From NCBI GenBank assembly GCA_041661625.1, contig JBAZUB010000001.1:62001-126000 (forward strand): a stretch of 64,000 nucleotides of DNA. The letters are read 5' to 3'. This DNA comes from Patescibacteria group bacterium. Its GTDB lineage: Bacteria > Patescibacteriota > Patescibacteriia > JAHIZJ01. Positions 40,994 through 48,946 of the stretch are shown one piece after another. Position 1 is the first letter of the stretch; every line of letters begins with the position of its first letter. A program made the translations under genes and the position numbers. Below the pieces are notes generated by a model. That model was not told the origin of the DNA, ran no database searches, and saw only the letters and a program-made list of their open reading frames with translations.

Positions 40994-41028
40994 ACGGCTT
41001 GCCGATTCGACAAGCCGTTTTCTATTTA
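40994..41028 (+). terminator. Strong intrinsic terminator
   Basis: ACGGCTTG (40994-41001), loop, CAAGCCGT (41011-41018), then TTTCTATTT. The stem is perfect. Confidence 0.85.
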
Positions 41029-42156
41029 GATAATAATTCTAGGCAGCAAAGGATTGATGCGGGTTACAATTTCGTAATGTATTGTTCCAGTACGTCCAGC
41101 CATATCCTCGACTGTTATCTGTTTATAACCCTGGCACCCAATTAGGGTAACCTTATCACCCACTTTAACCCGAGGTACCTTGGTGACGTCTACCATTGTT
41201 AAATTCATACAGATGCGTCCAACAACTGGACACAGTCGCCCGCCGATCAATACGTCGCAATTATTAGAAAGTTTACGATCAAACCCATCCCAATAACCAA
41301 CCGGTAAGATGGCAATGGTAGATTTGCGGTTGACGGTGTAGCTACTGCCGTAGCCGATGCTGGTGCCAGCCGGAATTCTTTTAATCTGAATTACCTTGGT
41401 ATGCCAGGAAAGCGCTGGTTGAAGATGAAATTTACTTCGGTAAGTTTGCTTTATTGATTCGGCCGGCCACAATCCATAAAGTCCGATGCCTAGACGAACT
41501 GCTTTTAAATGGCTTGGTGGCAAACGCAACGCCGCCGCAGTGCAAGCTATATGAGTCAGGGGTAAAGATACTCCGTGTCGTTTTATGCCTGATATTGCTT
41601 TTTTAAACAAGTCAAACTGACGTAGTGTGGTTTCAATCTTTATGTTTTCGGCATCGGCAAAATGTGAATAAACGCCAATAAAATTTATTCCATCAAACCT
41701 GGTGATAGCTTTGGCCAAATTTATCGCCTGATCAGCCAACACGCCAATACGCGTTGTGCCGGTATCAACTTTGAGATGAATTCTTATTTTATTTCTGGAA
41801 AGTTTACCGATTCGATTGATTATTCTTGCTTCAGATAAAGTTGATACGGGCAGAATTGCATTAGTATTAGCCAGGCGCGATATTTCGCTAGGATGTACAA
41901 AGCTCAATATCAAAATGGACGATCTGATTCCTGCAGAATATAATTCTATCGCTTCATGGCCGCTGGCTACGGCCAGGGTGCGACATAGCGGACTAAAAAT
42001 CCTGGCCACCTCAACCATGCCATGGCCATAGGCGTTGCTTTTTATAACTGGTATAACATCAACATCGCAGCCAACAAGATTCTTAAAAATCTCGAAGTTG
42101 TGTCGAATTGCTGCGGCACTGATTTCCACCCACGTGTGTGAATGTAGCATATTCAT
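41026..42156 (-). CDS. alr: Alanine racemase
   Basis: A PLP enzyme that makes D-alanine for peptidoglycan. About 376 residues. The PLP lysine is in VIPVIKSNAYGHGM (Lys39). Other landmarks: HLKVDTGTTRIGVL, GVYSHFADAEN, RLGIGLYGLWP, and the second-subunit catalytic Tyr in SIGYGSSYTVNR, then VGRICMNLTMVDVT. ATG 42156 is chosen because family similarity begins there; an upstream start would add a hydrophobic 14-residue stretch. Confidence 0.95.
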   Translation of the reverse strand: MNMLHSHTWVEISAAAIRHNFEIFKNLVGCDVDVIPVIKSNAYGHGMVEVARIFSPLCRTLAVASGHEAIELYSAGIRSSILILSFVHPSEISRLANTNAILPVSTLSEARIINRIGKLSRNKIRIHLKVDTGTTRIGVLADQAINLAKAITRFDGINFIGVYSHFADAENIKIETTLRQFDLFKKAISGIKRHGVSLPLTHIACTAAALRLPPSHLKAVRLGIGLYGLWPAESIKQTYRSKFHLQPALSWHTKVIQIKRIPAGTSIGYGSSYTVNRKSTIAILPVGYWDGFDRKLSNNCDVLIGGRLCPVVGRICMNLTMVDVTKVPRVKVGDKVTLIGCQGYKQITVEDMAGRTGTIHYEIVTRINPLLPRIII

Positions 42157-42185
42157 GATGCTAATAATAACACATAATAAGAAAA

Positions 42186-42208
42186 CCGGGTGCCTCATTG
42201 GTACCCGG
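42186..42208 (-). terminator. Intrinsic terminator of the leftward gene at 42249
   Basis: CCGGGTGCC (42186-42194) with GGTACCCGG (42200-42208); on the minus strand it is followed by TTTTCTTATT. Confidence 0.7.
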
Positions 42209-42248
42209 AAAGCAATGGATATCCTCCACGCGTTTCCTCCTCTGATTC

Positions 42249-42671
42249 TCAGATCGCGACAGGGTGATGCGGCGGGTTGTCGTAGTGAATCTCTTCAAGT
42301 TTCCCTTTGGATGCGCACACAATGACAACGATCATTTCGTGATGTGACACGCGACGGCCGAATTGCCTGGGTTTCGCCGTTACATCTCGAACATCGTCCT
42401 GCGCGGTTTCCCAATCGTGGCATTCGTGTTCGGTAGGAATTTCGCCCATCATCTCAAGCGAACCAACCATAGACATGGCCTTGTCCAGCACGGCGACTGG
42501 CACAACCGCAGATGGACGTGTGTGGGCTCGTACGATAGTCCCGTCGGGATCAACCAGTGTGTCCACGGCTACTTCGTAAACACCGTCTGGTACTGCCGAA
42601 ATGTGCGGCTGGGGGTGATGTTTTGCTGTGGCGTGTGCATAATACCTGCCAGCAACAGCGCGATGCGCCAT
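42249..42671 (-). CDS. Orphan GC-rich small gene, His-rich product
   Basis: 140 residues. The N-terminus is basic/His-rich (MAHRAVAGRYYAHATAKHHP); the centre is more regular (DGVYEVAVDTLVDPDGTIVR, VVPVAVLDKAMSMVGSLEMM) and the C-terminus contains HHEMIVVIVCASKGKLEEIH. A GGGTGGGTGA sequence upstream of ATG 42671 may be the ribosome binding site. TTGACG/TAGCTT on the minus strand near 42780 may be its promoter. It is flanked by terminators. No homology recognised; a gene call on coding appearance only. Confidence 0.45.
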   Translation of the reverse strand: MAHRAVAGRYYAHATAKHHPQPHISAVPDGVYEVAVDTLVDPDGTIVRAHTRPSAVVPVAVLDKAMSMVGSLEMMGEIPTEHECHDWETAQDDVRDVTAKPRQFGRRVSHHEMIVVIVCASKGKLEEIHYDNPPHHPVAI

Positions 42672-42804
42672 AACGATTCACCCACCCTTCCAGATCCTCC
42701 TCTCCGGTTGTAGCCACTCGCACCGGCTCTCTGCCGGCCCAAGTTGACTTAAAGCTACTCCCGCAGATAATTTTCGTCAAGTTTCAAGCATATAAAAAAG
42801 AAAA

Positions 42805-42825
42805 CCGGGAAGTGGCTATTCCCGG
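42805..42825 (-). terminator. Intrinsic terminator of the leftward gene at 42867
   Basis: CCGGGAA (42805-42811) pairs with TTCCCGG (42819-42825); the minus strand continues TTTTCTTTTTT. Confidence 0.75.
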
Positions 42826-42866
42826 AGTGCGTGTGTCGGTATCGATATAAGCGACAGACGCTTGAT

Positions 42867-43121
42867 TCAATTGTAACGGCGGGAGCGTCCTCCATTAGCC
42901 ATCGCGAGTGCAATTAGCTCGCCAACCGTCTGGCCGCGCGGTCTCGTCACCGAAACCGGTTCTGATACAACCTCGTCACGCAGTGGCGGCTTGCCATCAA
43001 TCCAACGTTGAATAACCGGCGCATCAGCCTGCCACCGACGAACAGCCTTGAAACCCAATCGGCTGAAGATGTTACACCTTCCCGCGTTTCGAGCCGGAAC
43101 TGGATTGCAGTTTTCGTACAT
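42867..43121 (-). CDS. Orphan small basic protein
   Basis: 84 residues from ATG 43121, after a GGGAGGGTG ribosome binding sequence; longer in-frame starts have none. The product is Arg-rich (CNPVPARNAGRCNIFSRLGF, AVRRWQADAPVIQRWIDG) and ends GRSRRYN; no membrane segment. A good promoter (43217-43189) and a terminator (42825-42805) frame it. Function unknown. Confidence 0.5.
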   Translation of the reverse strand: MYENCNPVPARNAGRCNIFSRLGFKAVRRWQADAPVIQRWIDGKPPLRDEVVSEPVSVTRPRGQTVGELIALAMANGGRSRRYN

Positions 43122-43188
43122 CAACACCCTCCCTTGTGATGACATCAGAAAAACTCTGCCAGCGACGACAAACGTTATAATCAAAACG

Positions 43189-43217
43189 ATTCTATACTAT
43201 TATAGTAGTATTGTCAA
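43189..43217 (-). promoter_or_regulatory. Predicted promoter of the orphan gene at 42867
   Basis: Minus strand: TTGACA (43217-43212), 17-base spacer, TAGAAT (43194-43189). The spacer contains TACTATAATAGTA, a short dyad that could be an operator. Confidence 0.6.
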
Positions 43218-43256
43218 TACTGCCCGCGACACATATATTATATCAAGAAAATACAG

Positions 43257-43979
43257 TTAAAATACGTCGGTCCACTGTCCTGGGGAGGGTTTAACTGTTT
43301 TTGGATAGGTACCGCTAAAATCAGAATAACCAGCATGATATTCAAGTTTGTCCATTGAGAATCCGGTGACTTCGGCCAGATGATCGTTGGTCAATTTGGT
43401 GAAAAATTCATTAGCTTGAGATAGGTATTTTGATGGTACATTAAATAAACCAACCTTTCCGTTAGTGATGCGCAAATCTACGGTCTTTGTTCCGGTACGA
43501 TTAACCATTACTTTCACATAGATCGGCGCACTAATATATTTATTAAGTTTGGTCGAGATTTCCATTCCACCCTCGATAAACCTAACCTGGGTATTTTTCA
43601 GTATATCGCCTTCTTGGCGGGGAAATAGTTGAAGGAACGAAGTCATTTCTTCTGAGGTACGTTTGGCCGTAACGGCTATTTGACCATCGTACGTCTGTTT
43701 ACAGGCCAAACACAGTTCATTTGAGTTGCCGATAATTTCTACGGGCACTTTTGCTTGAATACTGGCCAGTGCTTCGGGGCTGGCTTTAATACCTAAATCC
43801 TTAGGTTTGTTCATATTGAATATCGAAGATATAACGGGAATGCTTACCAGTCCTGTAGCTCCGATAACAAGCAACAAGACAAAAATAATTATTACGGCCC
43901 AAACCCAGCCCTTATGCTTTGGGTGCGGTTTTGCTTTAATTGGTTCGGTTGCCTGTGGTTGTTCGTTCAAGTCAGTCAT
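43257..43979 (-). CDS. Single-pass membrane protein, unknown
   Basis: 240 residues. A cytoplasmic Pro/Lys-rich tail, one transmembrane helix (VWAVIIIFVLLLVIGATGLV, ~27-48) and a ~185-residue outer domain with one Cys pair (NELCLACKQTYDG, CxxC) and a lipid-binding-like beta pattern (ISAPIYVKVMVNRTGTKTVD, LRITNGKVGLFNVPSKYL). It lies 29 bases after serS and may share its transcript. Function unknown. Confidence 0.65.
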   Translation of the reverse strand: MTDLNEQPQATEPIKAKPHPKHKGWVWAVIIIFVLLLVIGATGLVSIPVISSIFNMNKPKDLGIKASPEALASIQAKVPVEIIGNSNELCLACKQTYDGQIAVTAKRTSEEMTSFLQLFPRQEGDILKNTQVRFIEGGMEISTKLNKYISAPIYVKVMVNRTGTKTVDLRITNGKVGLFNVPSKYLSQANEFFTKLTNDHLAEVTGFSMDKLEYHAGYSDFSGTYPKTVKPSPGQWTDVF

Positions 43980-44008
43980 ATGTGTGTATTTTTGGTCGAG
44001 TAAAAGTA

Positions 44009-45283
44009 TTAGATATTTACTGAGCCAATATCTCCTTGAGTATTTTCAATCAAACCAATCAGCGTCCGACCGATCGCAAAGGCGGTGCCGTTGATCGTAT
44101 GTACTAACTCGGTCTTTTCGCCGTTACGATACTTGATATTCAAACGACGTGCTTGAAAATCGGTGGAGTTTGATGTTGAGTGTGTTTCACGGTACTCCCC
44201 CAGCCCGTTGTTTTGTCCCGGCATCCATGTTTCGATGTCAAATTGCTCGGCGTCGGTTGAAACCATGTCGCCAGTGCAAACATGGACAACGCGGTACGGC
44301 AGCTTTAATTCCCGCATTAACTCCTCTTGAATTGCTAAGAACAATTTATGCTCCATTCTTGAAAATTCTGGTATTGAATACGAAAACATTTCAAGTTTGT
44401 CGAATTGATGAACCCTGAGGATGCCTTTGGTATCTTTGCCGTAGCTTCCAGCTTCGCGTCGGAAGCAAGTTGAATAACCAATGAATCGTATCGGCAGATC
44501 TTTGGCTGATAATGTTTCGTTCATAAAGTATGGCCCAAGTGTATGTTCGGCGCTACCAACCAAATATAAGCCATCGCTCGGCAAATGGTAGCGCTCCTCT
44601 TCCTGTCCCGGATCAAGTTTTCCCATGGCGCGGAATACCTCCGGCCGAATCATGACTGGCGGCACCATCGGAACAAACGAGGTATTGGGCAGATCTAGCT
44701 TGGTTTTTTTTATTACCTTGGAGAGCCATTTTTGATCCCCCAAACGACGAAATACCATTTGAGCCAAACTGAACTGTACCATCGCTAAATCACCCTTGAT
44801 ATAGCCAAAGCGAGTTCCAGATACTTTTGATGCACGTTCGATATCAATCCAGTCTTTTTTTTCCGCAATAGTTAGATAATCTTGAGGTTTCGTAAACTTA
44901 GGCTTTTTACCGACTTCGCGAAGCACCACATTTGCTTCTTCGTTGTCACCTACCGGAACTTCTTCAAATGGGATATTGGGTAACTTATATATTAATTCGT
45001 TATACTTCGCTGTAGCCAAGTTAAGCGTATCCTCAGCGTTTTTAACCCGGCTTTTTAACTTTTGGGCTGATTCAATTTTATCAACACGATCTTTATTGGA
45101 AGAGGTGCCAATTTCCTTTGCCGCATTGTTCATGGCTGCCCTTAAATCGTCGAGTTCTTTGGTAATCCGTCTCCGGTCAGCATCAACTTTTAACAATTCC
45201 GAAATATAATGACCGCAACCGCGCCTATCCAGCGCCTTAATATATAATTCCGGTTTACTGCGGATTAATTTTATATCCAGCAT
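44009..45283 (-). CDS. serS: Seryl-tRNA synthetase
   Basis: 424 residues. The N-terminal antiparallel coiled coil (DADRRRITKELDDLRAAMNN, SAQKLKSRVKNAEDTLN) binds the tRNA long arm. The class II core contains GSAEHTLGPYFMNE, motif 2 FRREAGSYGKDTKGILRVHQ and motif 3 NGTAFAIGRTLIGLIE. It follows lysS by five bases, giving a lysS-serS operon. Confidence 0.97.
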   Translation of the reverse strand: MLDIKLIRSKPELYIKALDRRGCGHYISELLKVDADRRRITKELDDLRAAMNNAAKEIGTSSNKDRVDKIESAQKLKSRVKNAEDTLNLATAKYNELIYKLPNIPFEEVPVGDNEEANVVLREVGKKPKFTKPQDYLTIAEKKDWIDIERASKVSGTRFGYIKGDLAMVQFSLAQMVFRRLGDQKWLSKVIKKTKLDLPNTSFVPMVPPVMIRPEVFRAMGKLDPGQEEERYHLPSDGLYLVGSAEHTLGPYFMNETLSAKDLPIRFIGYSTCFRREAGSYGKDTKGILRVHQFDKLEMFSYSIPEFSRMEHKLFLAIQEELMRELKLPYRVVHVCTGDMVSTDAEQFDIETWMPGQNNGLGEYRETHSTSNSTDFQARRLNIKYRNGEKTELVHTINGTAFAIGRTLIGLIENTQGDIGSVNI

Positions 45284-45288
45284 ATATG

Positions 45289-46752
45289 TTATTTATCAGT
45301 TGATTTCATAGGCGGAAAAAGGGTCGTTTCTCGGATAGGCCGATCCATCAACACCGAGAATAATCGCTCAGATAAACCGAAACCGGCAGTTGGCGGCAGG
45401 CCGTACTCTAGGGCTTCAATATAGTCTTCGTCGAGCTGCTGTGCCTCCGTGTCACCGGCTTGGCGTAGTTTCATTTGATCTTCAAATCTCTGACGTTGAT
45501 CGATGGGATCATTCAGTTCCGAAAAGCCCTTGCCAAGTTCGGTACCCCAAGCCATTACTTGCAGACGCTGAACACGATCGGGATCTTCGGGCATTCTTTT
45601 GGCGAGGGGTTCAATTTCTACAGGCGGATTGATCAGAAAGCCGGGTTTAATCAATAATGGGCGAATTGTTTTTTTGTATATCAGGTCAATCAAGCGGCCT
45701 TTTTTGACGTAAGTTTCATATTTAATTTTTAATTCATCGGCTTTTTTCTTCAGCTCTAATTCCGTTGTTTGGTGTAAGTTGATTCCCGCGTGTACATTAA
45801 ACAGCTGATAGTAATCATATGTTTTCCATTCTTGGCCCCAATCAATTTCATGGCCGCAACTTTTTACTACAAGAGAACCGCACGTTTTCTCTATTATCGA
45901 TCTGTAAAAAGCAATCAACATATTTTGCAAATTGTTGTAGTCAGCATAGGCCCAATAAAATTCCATTTGTGTATAATCTTGAAGATGTTCGGCCGATATC
46001 CCTTCATTACGAAAAATACGTCCAATTTCGTATACTCTCTCAAAACCGCCAACTAGTAAACGCTTCAGTGGTAATTCAAGCGATATGCGCAGGAAGAAGT
46101 CTCGGTCGAGCGCATTGTGGTGTGTTACGAAAGGCTCAGCCTCGGCCCCACCAGGCACATCTTCAAATACTGGAATCTGTACTTCAATAAAGTCACGGTC
46201 TTCAAGAAACTGGCGGATCGCTTTCCAAAACATCGATTTCCTGACAAATAATTCGCGAGATTCTGGATTTACTGCCAAGTCGATATATCTTTTGCGTAAA
46301 CGAGTTTCAATGTCTTTCAAACCAAAATATGACTCGGGTATTGCCCGTATAGATTTTGTTAGCAATCTAAATGTTTTTGCTTCCAAAGTCTTAGTATTTT
46401 GTTTCGTTAGAAACAGTTTGCCGGTAAATTCCACAACATCACTTGAATCAATCAGCTCCGTAAAGTTACGATAATCATTTTCTCCCAAAGCATCTTTCTT
46501 TATAAACACTTGAAAATGACCAGTACCGTCTTCGACATCAACAAATCCCGATCCGCCATGACGTCGGATTGAACGAATTCGGCCCGCTATGGTGAGAAGC
46601 CGTTCGGACTTAGCTAGACGCTCGTAATTATTTGCTAAATCGGCTGTACTGTGGGTACGGAGTGATTGCGCTGGATACGGGTCAATACCCAATTCTTTGA
46701 TAAGAGCCAGCTTTTTTAGTCGAATATCGCGTGTTTCTTCAAGTCGGCCCAT
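45289..46752 (-). CDS. lysS: Lysyl-tRNA synthetase (class II)
   Basis: 487 residues. The N-terminal OB-fold anticodon domain (LTIAGRIRSIRRHGGSGFVD) precedes the class II core: YIDLAVNPESRELF, FRNEGISAEHLQDYTQMEFY (motif 2) and GLPPTAGFGLSERLFSVLMD (motif 3). The usual C-terminal RP(T/S) end is similar (MDRPIRETTLFPPMK). Upstream lies a TTGTTT/TATACT promoter. Confidence 0.97.
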   Translation of the reverse strand: MGRLEETRDIRLKKLALIKELGIDPYPAQSLRTHSTADLANNYERLAKSERLLTIAGRIRSIRRHGGSGFVDVEDGTGHFQVFIKKDALGENDYRNFTELIDSSDVVEFTGKLFLTKQNTKTLEAKTFRLLTKSIRAIPESYFGLKDIETRLRKRYIDLAVNPESRELFVRKSMFWKAIRQFLEDRDFIEVQIPVFEDVPGGAEAEPFVTHHNALDRDFFLRISLELPLKRLLVGGFERVYEIGRIFRNEGISAEHLQDYTQMEFYWAYADYNNLQNMLIAFYRSIIEKTCGSLVVKSCGHEIDWGQEWKTYDYYQLFNVHAGINLHQTTELELKKKADELKIKYETYVKKGRLIDLIYKKTIRPLLIKPGFLINPPVEIEPLAKRMPEDPDRVQRLQVMAWGTELGKGFSELNDPIDQRQRFEDQMKLRQAGDTEAQQLDEDYIEALEYGLPPTAGFGLSERLFSVLMDRPIRETTLFPPMKSTDK

Positions 46753-46804
46753 ACCGAGCGAACAATTATTAATAAATTAACGAATATTATTGCAATTCCT
46801 ACAA

Positions 46805-46832
46805 AGTATAGCATTTATTCAATAATAAACAA
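46805..46832 (-). promoter_or_regulatory. Predicted lysS-serS promoter
   Basis: Minus strand: TTGTTT (46832-46827), 16-base spacer, TATACT (46810-46805). Confidence 0.4.
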
Positions 46833-46863
46833 GCATTAATAGCCAAATGTGGAAGGTCTTATG

Positions 46864-47421
46864 CTACCCAGTATGCAAACCAAGCGTTCTTAATTCTTTC
46901 CGTCTTAACTTGTAGTCTGGTATCGTTTTTTCAACCAGCTGCCAAAAATTTAACGAATGATTCATGGCGGAAAGATGGCAAAGCTCGTGAACAATTAAAT
47001 AGTCAGCTAGGTGTATGGGTAGAAACATTATTTGATAGTTAAATTGCAGATTGCCACGATTTGAACAGCTACCCCAACGAGTTTTTTGATTTCTAATGCT
47101 AATGCTGCGATACTTGAAGCGATAGAAATTATTATACTGGATAATCCTATGGCGCACTAAGGTTTCTGCAGCTTTGTGATATTTTTTATACGCTTGAATG
47201 CCGGATGGATAGGCATACTTAGGTTTTTGACTCCGAACTTGACGCAGTTTTTTCTGAATCCAACTCTCTTTTTCGGCCACAAAATCCCAGGCTTTAGATA
47301 ACGAAAAACCGCGTGGTATTGTGATAACCACGCTTCCTTGGTTAGAAATGGTCAACCGGAGGTGTTTGGCGCGCGGACTTACTCTGATACGATAATCAGT
47401 CTCGAGCAAAGGAGGCACCAC
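46864..47421 (-). CDS. YgjP-like (DUF45) zinc metallopeptidase
   Basis: 185 residues of the DUF45/YgjP type. The zinc motif is LIVHELCHLSAMNHSLNFWQ (HExxH with a downstream His in NHS). Family sequence is also seen in YRVSPRAKHLRLTI-like N-terminal strands, ITIPRGFSLSKAWDFVAEKE and TRWGSCSNRGNLQFNYQIM. These proteins are often near restriction or defence genes but here follow (by five bases) a sensor-like gene. Substrate unknown. Confidence 0.85.
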   Translation of the reverse strand: MVPPLLETDYRIRVSPRAKHLRLTISNQGSVVITIPRGFSLSKAWDFVAEKESWIQKKLRQVRSQKPKYAYPSGIQAYKKYHKAAETLVRHRIIQYNNFYRFKYRSISIRNQKTRWGSCSNRGNLQFNYQIMFLPIHLADYLIVHELCHLSAMNHSLNFWQLVEKTIPDYKLRRKELRTLGLHTG

Positions 47422-47426
47422 GATTA

Positions 47427-48299
47427 TTAATCCTCCGGCGGCTTGCGACTCTTTAATGTATTGAACAATGAAACAATGCGATCAAATAATTCCTCAAAAA
47501 TACGCTCATCCTTATGCTTGGATATGGGTAGCCGGTATTCAAAATCGCCATGAGATAGCCTTTCCAAACCATAGGCCAAAATTGAGAAGGGTCGACTGAC
47601 TCGGCGGCTGACATACCAGGCCGATAATATAATCAATGGTATTAGTATCAGATCAATGTATATGATCGTGTGCCATGTCTCGTTTCGCAATTTTGAAATA
47701 TAATCAGCTGAATAATCAACGCCCAAAACAGCGACAGTTTTGCCGGAGTCATCTTTTATAGGGGCGTATCCAGAAAGCCAAGCGCCCCATTTGTCATAGT
47801 TTATTTCGTCGTCAACCGTGGGTTGGTTTACCGCTTCTTCAAGACGAGGCAACAATCCTGTGTCAAAAGATTCACCTAGTGAAGCTTTGATTTCGTCATC
47901 ATCAATAACGTTGTTGTGATTAGAATCCTCCGTTATTTGGGCATCAACCACAAAAATCATCGTATGCGGTTTGGTGGTTGGCCTAAGCGTATATATATCG
48001 GCAATATTAGGATTGCCAGCCATGACTAATCTAAAATCAGTTTCAATAAACTTATAATCAGATGAGCTTTGTTGTGCTGGGTCTATTAATGATTCATGTA
48101 TCTGAGTCGGCACTAAACTGGCTATGCTAGAAGCAGATTCACGTAGGGTATCCTTAATATCAGACATAATTGAACTGCTGCGCACTGTATATACCGTCAA
48201 ATCGCCTATAAACATCAAAATTATACCCATTATCAAAAATGTCCAGAACAAATATTTCCTGTATGGCCGACGATGATAATCAATGTTTTGGGTTGTCAT
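47427..48299 (-). CDS. Cache-HAMP membrane sensor without output domain
   Basis: 290 residues. Transmembrane helix 1 (~17-40), an outer Cache-like domain (TQIHESLIDPAQQSSSDYKF, IYTLRPTTKPHTMIFVVDAQ, KWGAWLSGYAPIKDDSGKTV, LGVDYSADYI), transmembrane helix 2 (~212-232, IIYIDLILIPLIILSAWYVS) and a HAMP segment (RRVSRPFSILAYGLERLSHG). The chain ends ~30 residues after HAMP with no kinase, cyclase or methyl-accepting domain. It may signal through a separate partner. The DSNHNNVIDDDE stretch is a possible Ca-binding loop. Confidence 0.78.
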   Translation of the reverse strand: MTTQNIDYHRRPYRKYLFWTFLIMGIILMFIGDLTVYTVRSSSIMSDIKDTLRESASSIASLVPTQIHESLIDPAQQSSSDYKFIETDFRLVMAGNPNIADIYTLRPTTKPHTMIFVVDAQITEDSNHNNVIDDDEIKASLGESFDTGLLPRLEEAVNQPTVDDEINYDKWGAWLSGYAPIKDDSGKTVAVLGVDYSADYISKLRNETWHTIIYIDLILIPLIILSAWYVSRRVSRPFSILAYGLERLSHGDFEYRLPISKHKDERIFEELFDRIVSLFNTLKSRKPPED

Positions 48300-48366
48300 G
48301 ATTTGGTTGTTTGTTCTTCAGTAGTAATCTTAGATGATAACCTCATCGATGACAAGTGCAACTAAA

Positions 48367-48385
48367 AAACGGGGCGTAAACCGTA
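48367..48385 (-). terminator. Predicted greA terminator
   Basis: Minus strand: ACGG - loop - CCGT followed by TTTTTTAG. Confidence 0.45.
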
Positions 48386-48395
48386 TTTTGAAGCG

Positions 48396-48869
48396 CTAGC
48401 TGATACTTATCACTCGATAGGTAATAATCCCCTTGGGAGCGGCCACTTGAACTTCGTCGTCTATGGAGTGACCAATAAATGTCTGTCCCATGGGGGACTC
48501 ATTCGATATTAATCCCTTTAGAGGATCGGCCTCGTTTGACCCTACAATCGTATATGTCGCTTCGTTTTCACCGGATTTGATAGTAATCATCGAACCAATT
48601 TCGATGCGTTTGCTTTTGTGATTATGGGCTTTTTTATCAATGATGGTAACGTTGCGTATAAAATTTTCTAAATGGAATATTCTTCCTTCGGTAAATGACT
48701 GCTCATTCTTGGCTTCGGCGTATTCGGCATTTTCTGACAAATCACCCAGCTCCTTGGCTTCTTGGATGCGATTAGCTATTTCCTTACGCTTGACACTTTT
48801 TAGTTCGTTAAGTTCCTGAACGATCTTTTCATAACCTTCGCTGGTAATGTAGTTCATTTTTTCAGTCAT
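48396..48869 (-). CDS. greA: Transcription elongation factor GreA
   Basis: 157 residues, the standard size. It rescues backtracked RNA polymerase. The N-terminal coiled coil has LNELKSVKRKEIANRIQEAK, then LGDLSENAEYAEAKNEQ with the acidic tip residues; the C-terminal FKBP-like domain has TYTIVGSNEADPLKGLISNE and SPMGQTFIGHSIDDEV. The promoter (TTGACA/TATATT) lies just upstream. Confidence 0.97.
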   Translation of the reverse strand: MTEKMNYITSEGYEKIVQELNELKSVKRKEIANRIQEAKELGDLSENAEYAEAKNEQSFTEGRIFHLENFIRNVTIIDKKAHNHKSKRIEIGSMITIKSGENEATYTIVGSNEADPLKGLISNESPMGQTFIGHSIDDEVQVAAPKGIITYRVISIS

Positions 48870-48907
48870 GGGGTCTGTCTTGTGATAGTCTGTAAATTAC
48901 TTTGAGA

Positions 48908-48936
48908 AATATAGTACGTCTATTAAAAGGTGTCAA
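48908..48936 (-). promoter_or_regulatory. greA promoter
   Basis: Minus strand: TTGACA (48936-48931), 17-base spacer, TATATT (48913-48908). Confidence 0.75.
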
Positions 48937-48946
48937 GTGCCAGATT

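Noticed and set aside
42550..42780. Alternative minus-strand frame covering the start of the 42249 gene
   Set aside because: The product is Cys/Ser/Arg-rich without regular structure, and the 42249 frame has better coding appearance; kept as a low-confidence region.
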